A stretch of 64,000 nucleotides of DNA from Saccharothrix sp. NRRL B-16348. GTDB taxonomy: Bacteria > Actinomycetota > Actinomycetes > Mycobacteriales > Pseudonocardiaceae. A model generated the notes under the pieces. That model worked only from the letters and a program-made list of their open reading frames with translations, made no database searches and was not told the DNA's origin. The stretch is taken from the NCBI RefSeq assembly GCF_001280085.1, contig NZ_LGED01000079.1:1-64000 (forward strand), read 5' to 3'. A program made the translations under genes and the position numbers. This document shows positions 17,308 to 26,164 of the stretch, piece by piece. How positions within the stretch are numbered: position 1 is the first letter of the stretch; every line of letters begins with the position of its first letter.

Positions 17308-17604
17308 TCACCAGCGCGTCTCCGTCGCGAAATACCGGGCCGCCTTGCGCAGGATGTCGCGCTCCTCCTCCAACTCCCGGACACGCTGCGCAGCGTGACG
17401 TTCTCGTCCTCCGGCGAGACCGCCGGGCACTCCCGGTGGTCGTGGCGGGCCCCCGGCTCGCTGCGCGTCGTCGTGCCGGATCCAGTTGCGCAGCGTCTCG
17501 TGGTTGACTCCGAAGTCCTGGACCACCGACTTGATCGTCGCTCCCGGCCGGGACCGGTAGAGCGCGACCGTCTCGGCCCGGAACTCCGGCGGGTAGTGCT
17601 TCAT
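17308..17604 (-). pseudogene. IS3-family OrfA, without OrfB
   Basis: From MKHYPPEFRAETVALYRSRP to VRELEEERDILRKAARYFATE this is the HTH_Tnp_1 first protein of an IS3-type element (GVNHETLRNWIRHDD marks the helix-turn-helix). A stretch in the middle (GGPPRPPGVPGGLAGG) looks like a short double-frameshift region. The expected OrfB, produced by programmed frameshifting, is absent because the ISAzo13-type element begins within 40 bp. The segment around 17650-17690 may be the IS3 left end. Confidence 0.7.
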
Positions 17605-17752
17605 CACCATCTGAACGGGACTCGTGTCCACCCGGATCCTCAGGGTCCAAGTGTGTGTCTGGTGTCCAACATCCAGGGTCAAGTCCACAGAACGTGCCGA
17701 TCCGGCTCACTCAGTGCGATCGTTTCGCTACCCTCCACATCAGGGAGGAATC

Positions 17753-18214
17753 ATGTTCGGCAACGACCTCAGCCGGATCCTCGACTTGGGAGATCCGGAC
17801 GAGATGGTGCGGCGGCTCGACGAGCTGGACCGCAAGATGGAACGGGCGGCTGCCAGCTACGAGCAGCTCGAACAGGCCGCCGGCACGATGCGGATCACCG
17901 AGGTGGATCCCACAGGCGTAACGGCGGTGGTGGACATCGACGGCCAGTTGGTGGAGCTGGTCACGACGCCGGAGATCACCCGCATGCCACCTGAGCAGAT
18001 CGGGCCGGCCGTACTGGCCTGCGTTCGCCGCGCCCAGTCACGCATCGCCGAGAGGTACCGCGAGGCCGCGGAGCAGACCGGCGCCGACGACGAGATGACC
18101 AGGCACGTCATCGAGTCGTACCAGCAGCGCTATCCCGCCCCGGAACCCGACCGGAACCTGAGGCCCGATGGCGGCCCGTCGACGTTGCGGCTGGGCCAGC
18201 TCGAAGACGAATGA
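17753..18214 (+). CDS. YbaB/EbfC-like protein of a type VII/RHS toxin operon
   Basis: The 153-residue protein starts MFGNDLSRILD after a good AGGGAGGAATC ribosome site. The N-terminal 50 residues are helical, probably coiled coil (MVRRLDELDRKMERAAASYEQLEQ). A beta segment follows (ITEVDPTGVTAVVDIDGQLVEL) as in YbaB/EbfC proteins, then a C-terminal helix and a disordered acidic tail. Such proteins commonly precede EspC-like and LXG/RHS genes in actinobacterial type VII secretion substrate operons. The exact role is unknown; a chaperone or adaptor function is inferred. The next gene starts 20 bp downstream. Confidence 0.8.
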   Translation: MFGNDLSRILDLGDPDEMVRRLDELDRKMERAAASYEQLEQAAGTMRITEVDPTGVTAVVDIDGQLVELVTTPEITRMPPEQIGPAVLACVRRAQSRIAERYREAAEQTGADDEMTRHVIESYQQRYPAPEPDRNLRPDGGPSTLRLGQLEDE

Positions 18215-18233
18215 CCGGTGGTGGGGAGACATC

Positions 18234-18545
18234 ATGGCAAGCGGGTATGACGTCGCGGTCGAGGCATTGGACAAGCACGCGCGCAGTCTGGACGACCGGG
18301 CTGCCGCGGTGGCGGAAGCGGTACAAGCAGCCACGTCAGTGAGCGTGTCCGAGGACGCCTACGGAATCATCTGCCAGTTCCTTCCGCCGTGCATCAATCC
18401 GGTGGAGGACGAGGGCGTGAACGCGTTGAAGGCCGCCGTCGAGTGCCTTGAGGAGGACGCGCGGACCATCCGCGCGACGGCCGCCGCGTACCGGGCTACC
18501 GACGAGGCGAACGCCGCCGGGTTCGGCGAAGGACTCACCGGATGA
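18234..18545 (+). CDS. EspC-like type VII secretion-associated protein
   Basis: 103 residues starting MASGYDVAVEALDKHARSLDD. The alpha-helical hairpin pattern and a central loop (FLPPCINPVEDEG) fit the EspC/DUF2580 family of small ESX-secretion-associated proteins. It has no signal peptide. The stop overlaps the start of the RHS gene (ATGA at 18542-18545), so the two are translationally coupled. It probably acts as a secretion partner or chaperone of the RHS toxin; this is inferred from position and family. Confidence 0.78.
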   Translation: MASGYDVAVEALDKHARSLDDRAAAVAEAVQAATSVSVSEDAYGIICQFLPPCINPVEDEGVNALKAAVECLEEDARTIRATAAAYRATDEANAAGFGEGLTG

Positions 18546-21500
18546 GCGGGGACCTGGTCGCCAAGCCGGTCGACGAAACCAAGTGGTACAGCGGCATCTC
18601 CCAGATCGAGGACGCCAAGGAGGTCAAGGACGCCGTCGAGAGCGGCGACTGGATGGAAGCCGGCATCGGCGCCGTGACGCTCGGCGCCGACGTGGCGATG
18701 TGCCTCACGGATCCGACCGCGGCGCTGGGCATGGTGATCGAGGCCGCCGTCGGCTGGATCATGGAACACCTCGAACCGCTCAAGGAAGCGCTGGACAAGC
18801 TCGCAGGGAACCCCGAGGTCGTCAAGTCCTTCGGCCAGACCTGGCAGAACGTCGCCGACCGGCTCAACGCCGTCGCCGAGGACTACACGGCCAACGTCAA
18901 CAACGACCTGACCGAATGGGCAGGCGCCGCAGCCGATGCCTACCGGGCCGCCTCCGCTGACCGAGCCGACGCCCTGCGCACCACCGCCGCAACCTGCGCC
19001 GGTGTGTCCTCGGCGGTGATGATGGCGGGCGAGGTCGTCGCGGCCGTGCGGATCATGGTGCGCGACCTCATCGCCGCACTGGTGTCCGGCCTGATCGAGG
19101 CCGTGCTCCCGCCTGGTCCCGGCACAGCGCGGGCGGCGGTGAAGCTGATCCGCAACGTCCTGCAGAAGGTCGTGAAGGTGATCGGCAAGCTGGTGCGGTC
19201 GCTGTCCAAGCTCGCCTCGAAACTGCCGAAGCTGATCAAGCTGCTCGCCGACGTGGCCAAGCGCCTCAAGCCACGACGCGCCGGCGGCGGCAGTCCGCCG
19301 ACCACAAAACCCCGCGTCGACCCGAACGCACCGAAGACCGACAAACCTAACGACTCCACCTCGACGTCGAGCGCCGACACCACCACGACGTCCTCCGCAC
19401 CGGACACGCGTCCGCTACCGGACGTGAAGAGCCCGTCGGACAGCACGTCACCGTCCAGCTCGACTACCCCGTCCCCGGACACCAGCCGTCCGAACACCAA
19501 GACCGACACGACGACGCCGAGCAGCGCGAAGCCCGATACCTCGCCGAACCGTCCGGACAAGCCGCAGGACACGAGGACGCCGGCGAACGAACGCAAGTGC
19601 AAGAACGACCCAATCGACGTCGCGAGCGGCGAGATGGTGCTCGGCCAGGTTGACGTCGACCTGGCCGGCGTGCTGGCGCTGGTACTGCGACGCACCCACG
19701 TGTCGTCGTACCGGGCAGGCCGTTCATTCGGTCGGTCGTGGGCGTCCACAGTGGACCAGCGGATCGAGGGTGACGCCCTCGGTCTGGTGTTCGTCGCCGA
19801 GGACGGAATGCTCCTGGTCTACCCGCGTCCGGGCGCAGGCCCCGTGCTGCCGGAGGTCGGTCCGCGCCTGCCGCTTCGCCAGATCGACGGCGGGTATGCG
19901 ATCACAGACCCGGCCGAGGGCACGACGTGGCACTTCACCGCGTCCACCGGCGCGACGCTGCCGCTTACTTCGATCACTCACCGAACCGGCGGTCGCATCG
20001 ACTTCGATCGCGACCACAACGGCATCCTCACCGACATCCGTCACTCAGGCGGCTACCACGTCAAGGCCGAGAACGCCGACGGGTTGATCACCTGCCTGTG
20101 GCTCGCGAATGCCGAACCGGACCTTCCTATCGTCCGGTTCGACTACAACGCCGAACGCAGGCTCACCGAGGTGCGCAACTCGTCCGGCCGCGCCATGCGG
20201 TTCGACTACGACGCCGATGGCCGCATCACCGGCTGGCAGGACCGCAACGGCAGCTGGTACCGCTACATCTACGACGAGCAGGGCCGCTGTGTCCGCAACG
20301 TCGGATCAGGCGGCTACCTCGACGGCACCTTCACCTATCGCGACCACGAGACGGTGTTCACCGACTCGCTCGGGCACCCGACGACCTACCACCTCAACGA
20401 CCGGAAGCAGATCGTGCGGGAGGTCGACCCGCTCGGCAACGTCATCTCCACCGAGTACGACCGGTACGACCGGCTGCTGTCGATCACGGATCCGTTGGGA
20501 CGCACCACTCGCAGCGCCTATGACGACGCGGGCAACCTCGTCGAGCTGGTACGTCCGGACGGCAGCCGTACGGTCACCGACTTCAACGAGTTCCGGCAGC
20601 CGACGAGGTTCGTCGCGCCAGACGGGTCTGTGTGGCGGTGGGCGTACGACGAGCGCGGAAACACAACGACGGCCACCGACCCGGCCGGCTGCGACGCCCG
20701 TTACCGGTACGACGAGCTTGGCCACCTCAAAGAGGTCGTCGACGCCATCGGCGGGATCCTTCAGGTGGAGTGCGATGCGGTCGGACTGCCGATCGCCGTC
20801 ACCACCGCCGATGGAGCGACCACGCGCTACCGCCGGGACGTCTTCGGCCGAGTCGTCTCGATCACTGACCCTGTGGGCGGTGTGACGGGACTTGGCTGGA
20901 CCGTAGAGGGGCAACTCGCCCGGCGCACGTTGCCGGACGGCACGACCGAGCACTGGCGGTACGACGGCGAGAGCAACGCGGTGGAGCACGTGGACGTGCT
21001 CGGCCAGTCGACCCGCGTCGAGTACACCCACTTCGATCTGCCGAAAGCCAAGATCACACCGGACGGCGCCAGGCATGAGTTCCACCACGACACGAACCTC
21101 CAGCTCGTCGGGGTGACCAACCCCGCTGGCCTGGTGTGGCGCTATGACTACGACCCAACCGGCAATCTCGTGGCGGAGACCGACTTCAACGGCCGGCTTC
21201 TGGCGTACGCGCGGAACGCGGCGGGAGAGCTCGTAGTCCGCACCAACGGCGCGGGCCAGACCACGACGTACCTCCGCGACGAGCTGGGCCGGGTGACCGA
21301 GCAACGTTGCGAGGACAACGTGACCACATTCGGCTACGACGAGCTCGACCGCTTGGTCCGCGCAACCAATCAGGACGCGGACGTGCGGTTCCGCCGCGAC
21401 GCACTTGGCCGCGTGGTGGCGGAGACCGTCAACGGCAGGACGACGACGTCGAGCTACGACGCGCTTGGCCGCCGCACCCGGCGGGTGACGCCCAGCGGCG

Positions 21501-22921
21501 CCGAGTCGTTGTGGGAATACGACGCTGTGGGACAACCCGTGAGTCTGCGTGCCGCGGGGCAGCACCTGACGTTCGGCTACGACAACGCCGGGCGCGAGGT
21601 GTCGCGGCAGCTGGGCGAGTTCGGGCTGACCCAGACCTGGGACGCCAACCACCGCCTGCAGACACAGGCGCTGACCGATCAGCAGCGGCTGGTGCAACGC
21701 CGTGCCTACACCTACCGCGGAGACGGTGCCGTGACGAACATCGTTGACCAACTCGCAGGCGTGCGCCGGTTCGACCTCGACGAGCTCGGACGGATCACCG
21801 GCGTGCACGGGCCGGACCACCGCGAGGAGTACGCGTACGACCCGAACGGCAACATCAGCTACGCGACCGGCCCGCTTCCCACGCCCGGCCCGCGTGCTCA
21901 CGAGGGCACGCTGATCCGCAGTGCGGGCCGCACGCGGTACGCCCACGACGTGCAGGGCCGGGTGACCAAGCGTGTCTCCCGCACGTTGTCCGGTCAGACT
22001 CGGGCGTGGAAGTACAGCTGGAACAGCGACGACCGTCTGGTTTCCGTAACAACGCCGGACGGTGCGACGTGGCGGTACCTGTACGACGCGCTCGGACGGC
22101 GGATCGCCAAAGTGGGGCCGCGGGAGCGTGTGGACTTCACCTGGGACGGCACAACGCTGGCCGAACAGGTGCAGTCCAGCGGGCACACGACCACGTGGAA
22201 CCACCAGCCGGGCAGCTTCACGCCCGTGACGCAGGCCGAGCGGGCGCAGACAGCCCCTCAGGAGTGGGTCGACCAGCAGTTCTACGCGATCGTGACCGAC
22301 CTGGTCGGCACGCCGACGGAGCTGGTGGACGCCGCGGGCGAACTCGCGTGGCGGCAGGTGACCACGGTGTGGGGCACGCCGCTCACTCCGGCCCGGCAAC
22401 GCGCGTACTGCCCGCTGCGGTTCCCCGGCCAGTACCACGACGCCGAGACGGGCCACAACTACAACTACCACCGCTACTACGACCCGGCGGGCGGCCACTA
22501 CGAGAGCAGTGATCCGCTCAACCTCGAGGGCAGTGACAATCCGCACGCCTACGTCCCCAATCCGGTGCACTGGCTGGACCCGCTCGGTCTGGCTCCCGAC
22601 ACTTGCATGGAGAACGCGGTCCGGCACAAAGGATCAGCGACCACAGCAGGAAAGCTGTCACCTGCACAGCAGAAGGACCTCGCGAAGTTCCTCGGGTTGA
22701 AGCCGTACAACCAAAAACCGAACAAGAGCCACGGTCAGCCGGTCTTCACCGACGGAAAACGGGTCTACAGCTACGACGTCGACGGCCACAACGGAGGGTT
22801 GTTCAAGGTCGCGAAAAGCGTCAAGGACCTGGGCTCGAAACAGACGCGCGACGGCACACTGGGTCTCGGCCGACCAGCTGGCACGAACGAACCGTGGGTG
22901 CTCTACCGGGTGGGAGACTAA
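18542..22921 (+). CDS. RHS-repeat polymorphic toxin with type VII-like N-terminus
   Basis: 1459 residues. The N-terminal 200 residues are helical with a WxG turn (LTEWAGAAADAYRA) and hydrophobic helices. Residues 245-350 are a Thr/Ser/Pro linker. A DUF6531-type segment follows (NDPIDVASGEMVLGQVDVDL), then many YD/RHS repeats to about 1250. The RHS core ends in FPGQYHDAETG, YNYHRYYDP and HWLDPLGLA (about 1345-1350), after which the core autocleaves. The last ~110 residues are the toxin tip; KSHGQPVFTDGKRVYSYDVDG with DGHNGG resembles Ntox21-type RNase toxins of the BECR fold. It is followed after 4 bp by its immunity gene. The reading frame is intact and the gene appears functional. Confidence 0.9.
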   Translation: MSGDLVAKPVDETKWYSGISQIEDAKEVKDAVESGDWMEAGIGAVTLGADVAMCLTDPTAALGMVIEAAVGWIMEHLEPLKEALDKLAGNPEVVKSFGQTWQNVADRLNAVAEDYTANVNNDLTEWAGAAADAYRAASADRADALRTTAATCAGVSSAVMMAGEVVAAVRIMVRDLIAALVSGLIEAVLPPGPGTARAAVKLIRNVLQKVVKVIGKLVRSLSKLASKLPKLIKLLADVAKRLKPRRAGGGSPPTTKPRVDPNAPKTDKPNDSTSTSSADTTTTSSAPDTRPLPDVKSPSDSTSPSSSTTPSPDTSRPNTKTDTTTPSSAKPDTSPNRPDKPQDTRTPANERKCKNDPIDVASGEMVLGQVDVDLAGVLALVLRRTHVSSYRAGRSFGRSWASTVDQRIEGDALGLVFVAEDGMLLVYPRPGAGPVLPEVGPRLPLRQIDGGYAITDPAEGTTWHFTASTGATLPLTSITHRTGGRIDFDRDHNGILTDIRHSGGYHVKAENADGLITCLWLANAEPDLPIVRFDYNAERRLTEVRNSSGRAMRFDYDADGRITGWQDRNGSWYRYIYDEQGRCVRNVGSGGYLDGTFTYRDHETVFTDSLGHPTTYHLNDRKQIVREVDPLGNVISTEYDRYDRLLSITDPLGRTTRSAYDDAGNLVELVRPDGSRTVTDFNEFRQPTRFVAPDGSVWRWAYDERGNTTTATDPAGCDARYRYDELGHLKEVVDAIGGILQVECDAVGLPIAVTTADGATTRYRRDVFGRVVSITDPVGGVTGLGWTVEGQLARRTLPDGTTEHWRYDGESNAVEHVDVLGQSTRVEYTHFDLPKAKITPDGARHEFHHDTNLQLVGVTNPAGLVWRYDYDPTGNLVAETDFNGRLLAYARNAAGELVVRTNGAGQTTTYLRDELGRVTEQRCEDNVTTFGYDELDRLVRATNQDADVRFRRDALGRVVAETVNGRTTTSSYDALGRRTRRVTPSGAESLWEYDAVGQPVSLRAAGQHLTFGYDNAGREVSRQLGEFGLTQTWDANHRLQTQALTDQQRLVQRRAYTYRGDGAVTNIVDQLAGVRRFDLDELGRITGVHGPDHREEYAYDPNGNISYATGPLPTPGPRAHEGTLIRSAGRTRYAHDVQGRVTKRVSRTLSGQTRAWKYSWNSDDRLVSVTTPDGATWRYLYDALGRRIAKVGPRERVDFTWDGTTLAEQVQSSGHTTTWNHQPGSFTPVTQAERAQTAPQEWVDQQFYAIVTDLVGTPTELVDAAGELAWRQVTTVWGTPLTPARQRAYCPLRFPGQYHDAETGHNYNYHRYYDPAGGHYESSDPLNLEGSDNPHAYVPNPVHWLDPLGLAPDTCMENAVRHKGSATTAGKLSPAQQKDLAKFLGLKPYNQKPNKSHGQPVFTDGKRVYSYDVDGHNGGLFKVAKSVKDLGSKQTRDGTLGLGRPAGTNEPWVLYRVGD

Positions 22922-22925
22922 CGGA

Positions 22926-23408
22926 ATGCATCAATTCAAGATCACGAAGTACGACCCCGCCTTCTTCGGCGAAGGCGGGTCGTACCAGCGTGACGACTGG
23001 ACTTCGAGGTCCGACGTCGGGAAGAGCTTTGACGGTGTGGTGCTGACCGAGGCCGAGTACCAGAAGGTCGAGGACTCTTATCTGGAAGCGGTCCGTTTGC
23101 TCACCGCCGCAGCGGATGTGCGTGAGCTGGAGGTCCGGGACCTGGAGATCCGTGATCACACAACGGAATGGCAGCTCGAAGAAGGCCAACGGGTCACGGT
23201 TGATGCCGCCGTCGAGCTCTGCCGTGAAATGCTCAGAGAGGGTGCGGTGTGGTGCCTTCTCGAAGGCGGGCAACAGTTCTACGTGCACGTCGGTTACGAC
23301 TACTACATGTACGCCGGAATGACCGGAGATCCCGCAGCCGCGGTTGAGGCCATCAGGCGACTCGGCCTGTTCGTCGAACCCGACTGGCCATCACCGTACT
23401 CGTCCTGA
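22926..23408 (+). CDS. Cognate immunity protein of the RHS toxin
   Basis: The 160-residue protein starts MHQFKITKYDPAFFGEGG and contains DDWTSRSDVGKSFDG and LTEAEYQKVEDSYLEAV. It is acidic, with a helical middle and a tyrosine-rich C-terminal part (HVGYDYYMYAGM). The starting pattern (x-F-x-ITKY-x-P, then DDWTS-x-SD-x-GK) is one I recall from proteins encoded after toxin genes, though I cannot name a Pfam family with certainty. Position (4 bp after the toxin, end of the operon) is the main argument. It would bind and block the C-terminal toxin in kin cells. Confidence 0.75.
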   Translation: MHQFKITKYDPAFFGEGGSYQRDDWTSRSDVGKSFDGVVLTEAEYQKVEDSYLEAVRLLTAAADVRELEVRDLEIRDHTTEWQLEEGQRVTVDAAVELCREMLREGAVWCLLEGGQQFYVHVGYDYYMYAGMTGDPAAAVEAIRRLGLFVEPDWPSPYSS

Positions 23409-23499
23409 CTGTTGAGGCACCGCGCTCAGGCGCGAGGTTCCCATCGGACGAAACGGCCGATCACCGCGGCGAACACCGCCGCCCACAGCCAGGTGGAAG

Positions 23500-24473
23500 C
23501 CTGTGGGGTGCCAGAAGTCGGCCACATAGCTTGACCTGCGATTATGTGGCTGTGAGTTCGTACTCATCGATGAGGCCGCCGAGGACTGGTCGGCGGCGTA
23601 TCGAGGTGCGGCACGGCTCTGCGGTCGGCTGGTCTGACCGTGGCGGCGCGAGTTGCAGCGCTCGGTGGGGTCTGCGGTGGTTGTAGTGGGTCGCGTAGCG
23701 GTCCAGGACCGCGCGCAGGTGGTGTTCGTTGAGGATGAGCAGTCGGTCGGTGATCTCGCGCCTGACCGTGGTGCCGAGGATGTGGACGTAGCGGGTGGCG
23801 ACCTCCATCACGAAGAACACGCAGACCCGTTTGACGGTGATGGCGCAGTCGACGTGGAAGAAGTCGCAGGCCAACATGCCGGATGCCTGGGCGCGGAGGA
23901 ACCGTCGCCAGGAGGTGTCGGTGTCGCGCTGGGGCGCGGGCGGTATCCGCAGGCGCTTGAGCACGCGGCGAACCGTTGACGCGGCTGTCCGGTGGCCGAG
24001 CTTGAGCAGTTCACCCTGGATCCGGCGGTGGCCCCACCCGGCGTTCTCCCGGGCCATCCGTGCGACCGACGCCACGATGATGTCGTCGATCGGCGGTCGG
24101 GCCGGTGCGGTGGGTCCACTTCTTCGCGACGAGGCGCCGGTGCCATCGCAGGAGGTCCCCGGTGTCATCAATCGGTGTTCCCGTAACCAGCCGGGTAGGC
24201 GTCGGACCAACGCGGCGAGCACCGCGCGATCGGCCCAGTCCAACCGCGGGCGGGGGTTGGTCCGGCGCAGCACGGCGACCTCGTGCCGCAGCACCGGCAA
24301 CTCCACATCCTTGGCCGCCGATGACCGGCCGAGCAGAACCAACCAGCCAACAACCCGGACGAAGATCAGATACAGCAGTCGTAGCACCACGCCCCACAAT
24401 CATGCTCCTGCGGTTCGTGGTGCGCGATCACCGCAGATCAGCGCCTCAGTGCAGAGTTTTGAAACCCCACAGG
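23500..24473 (-). mobile_element. IS-A copy 2, internally deleted
   Basis: The ends CCTGTGGGGTGCCAGAA (23500-23516) and TTTTGAAACCCCACAGG (24457-24473) are imperfect inverted repeats matching IS-A copy 1. The element is only about 0.97 kb because the transposase gene has lost its central catalytic part. It can be regarded as a non-autonomous derivative. Confidence 0.75.
23542..24399 (-). pseudogene. IS-A transposase with internal deletion
   Basis: The frame stays open for 285 codons but is not a working protein. After VATRYVHILGTT it jumps straight to VRREITDRLLILNEHH. About 90 residues holding the second catalytic Asp (FLIRDRAGQF in copy 1) and the Glu (AYAERF) are missing. In addition, residues after LMTPGT (SCDGTGASSRRSG) are a short stretch in the wrong frame between two compensating indels (copy 1: VLRWHRRLVAKK). 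Confidence 0.8.
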
Positions 24474-24552
24474 CACAACGTTCGAGGCGAGCTGGTTGCG
24501 ATGGTGATCCACCACTTGAGGGGGTGAGCGCGGGCGACGTCAGTCATCGACC

Positions 24553-24605
24553 TTGACACCTTAACGATGTTCAGCCAGGCTGGGTGTGACTGAACTTAGT
24601 TAAGG
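24553..24605 (+). promoter_or_regulatory. TetR-type operator/promoter upstream of MFS gene
   Basis: TTGACA (24553-24558) is followed by CCTTAACGATGTTCA (24559-24573) and TGAACTTAGTTAAGG (24591-24605). The two 15-mers form an inverted repeat with mismatches only in the centre (TGAAC-N3-GTTAAGG). The same pair, at nearly the same spacing, lies between the TetR gene and its divergent neighbour at 28235-28289. The first half-site fills the spacer of the putative promoter and the second overlaps the ribosome-site region, as expected for repression. Confidence 0.75.
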
Positions 24606-24612
24606 AGCGGTC

Positions 24613-26067
24613 ATGGCGGTTGTCGTCGAAGGTGGTCCCGACGCCTCGGGACGGCTCGGTTCCCGCAACCGCATGGTGATCGGTGTGCTGCTGGTCTCCA
24701 CGTTCGTCGTCTTCCTCAACGAGACGCTCATGGGCGTCGCGCTGCCGGTGCTCATGAGCGACCTGCAGGTCGAGGCGAGCGTCGGGCAGTGGCTCACCGC
24801 GGGCTTCCTGCTCACGACGTCCGTGGTCATCCCGGTCACCGGGTTCCTGATCCGGAGGGTGCCCACGCGCACCCTGTTCGCCACGGCCATGCTGCTGTTC
24901 GGCGCGGGCACGCTGCTTGCGGCGGTGGCGCCGGGGTTTGGTGTGCTGCTGGCCGGCCGCGTGGTGCAGGCAGGCGGCACGGCGATCATGATGCCGCTGC
25001 TGATGACCACGGTGTTGACGCTCGTGCCCTTGGGTCGCCGGGGCGCCCTGATGGGCAACATCTCGATCGTCATCTCCGTCGCACCCGCGATCGGGCCCGC
25101 GGTGTCGGGCATCGTGCTGGACCTGTTCGGCTGGCGCCACCTGTTCTGGCTGGTGCTGCCGATCGCGCTCGCCGCGCTGGTGCTGGGCCTGCGGCTGATC
25201 ACGGACGTCGGGGAGACCACGTCGGCGCCGATCGACGTGGTGTCCGTCGTGCTGTCCGCGCTCGGCTTCGGTGGCCTCGTCTACGGGCTGAGCAGCGTCG
25301 GCCACTCCGGTGGCACGTCGTCGGTCGTGGTGTGGGGCGCATTCGCCGTCGGCGTCGCGGGTCTGGTGGCGTTCGTCGCCCGGCAGCTGGTGCTGCAGCG
25401 GATCGACCGCGCCCTGCTGGATCTGCGCACGTTCCGCTCCCGGACGTTCACCGTCGCCAGCGTGATGATGATGCTGACGATGGGAACGCTGCTGGGCACG
25501 GCCGTGCTGCTGCCGATCTACCTGCAGACCGTGCTGGTGCTGGATCCGCTCACCACGGGCTTGCTGCTCCTGCCGGGCGGGCTGCTGATGGGGCTGCTGG
25601 GGCCGGTGGTCGGGCGGCTGCACGACCGGTTCGGCGCGCGGGCGCTGCTGGTGCCCGGCACGGTGGCCGCCGGCGCGGCGCTGTGGGCCGCCACGCTGTT
25701 CACGGCCGAGAGCTCGCTGCTGCAGGTGGTCGGGTTCCACGTGTTGCTGTCGGTGGGGCTGGCGTTCGTGTTCACGCCGCTGTTCACCGCGGGCCTGGGA
25801 GCGGTGTCGCCGAAGTTGTACTCCCACGGCAGCGCGATCTTCAGCACCGCGCAGCAGTTGGCCGGGGCTGCCGGGGTGGCGCTGCTGGTCAGCGTGCTGT
25901 CGGTGCGGTCGTCGGCGCTGGCCGCCGAGGGCGTCCCGCTGGTGGAGTCGACGGCGGGCGGCGTGCGCGCTTCGTTCCTGGTGGCGGCCACGCTGTCGTT
26001 GTTCACGATCATCGGGGCGTTCCTCGTCCGGGGCCCGGCGCTCGGCGGAACACCCACGGCGCACTGA
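24613..26067 (+). CDS. MFS drug-efflux transporter (DHA2/EmrB-QacA type)
   Basis: 484 residues with about 13-14 hydrophobic segments. FLNETLMGVALPVLMSDL and VGQWLTAGFLLTTSVVIP in the first helices, and LAGRVVQAGGTAIMMPLL (motif C-like region), are typical of 14-helix drug:proton antiporters. It starts 8 bp after a TAAGGAGC ribosome site within the operator region, so it should be repressed by the TetR protein encoded at 27594. A second MFS gene follows after 97 bp, probably in the same transcript. The substrate is unknown; the cassette suggests an aromatic or redox-active drug. Confidence 0.88.
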   Translation: MAVVVEGGPDASGRLGSRNRMVIGVLLVSTFVVFLNETLMGVALPVLMSDLQVEASVGQWLTAGFLLTTSVVIPVTGFLIRRVPTRTLFATAMLLFGAGTLLAAVAPGFGVLLAGRVVQAGGTAIMMPLLMTTVLTLVPLGRRGALMGNISIVISVAPAIGPAVSGIVLDLFGWRHLFWLVLPIALAALVLGLRLITDVGETTSAPIDVVSVVLSALGFGGLVYGLSSVGHSGGTSSVVVWGAFAVGVAGLVAFVARQLVLQRIDRALLDLRTFRSRTFTVASVMMMLTMGTLLGTAVLLPIYLQTVLVLDPLTTGLLLLPGGLLMGLLGPVVGRLHDRFGARALLVPGTVAAGAALWAATLFTAESSLLQVVGFHVLLSVGLAFVFTPLFTAGLGAVSPKLYSHGSAIFSTAQQLAGAAGVALLVSVLSVRSSALAAEGVPLVESTAGGVRASFLVAATLSLFTIIGAFLVRGPALGGTPTAH

Positions 26068-26164
26068 CCGCGGCGCCTCTGACCGGATTCCGACTGCTCG
26101 AACCGGAGAAAGAAACCCTCGAGGCGGTCGGGTGTTCCCGGCTGCCACTACCTGGAGAGAACTC

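Larger units (their letters stand above)
23426..24547 (-). pseudogene. Relic of a divergent MFS-like membrane protein, split by IS-A
   Basis: Two short reverse-strand pieces flank IS-A. On one side, 24547-24474 reads MTDVARAHPLKWWITIA, typical of the start of an MFS pump. On the other, 23499-23426 reads TWLWAAVFAAVIGRFVRWEPRA and then a stop, typical of a membrane-protein end. The middle of the gene is gone. If the reading is right, the operator region at 24553-24605 once served this gene as well as the MFS gene on the other strand. The assignment is tentative because the pieces are short. Confidence 0.35.

Noticed and set aside
19340..19580. Possible simple-sequence repeat or CRISPR-like pattern of ACGACG/TCGACG words
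   Set aside because: It is the coding sequence of the Thr/Ser/Pro linker of the RHS protein. No regular repeat-spacer pattern exists here or anywhere in the window.
20306..22627. 773-codon open frame on the reverse strand
   Set aside because: Antisense to the RHS repeats. The long open frame follows from high GC and repeated codon pattern; no protein features.
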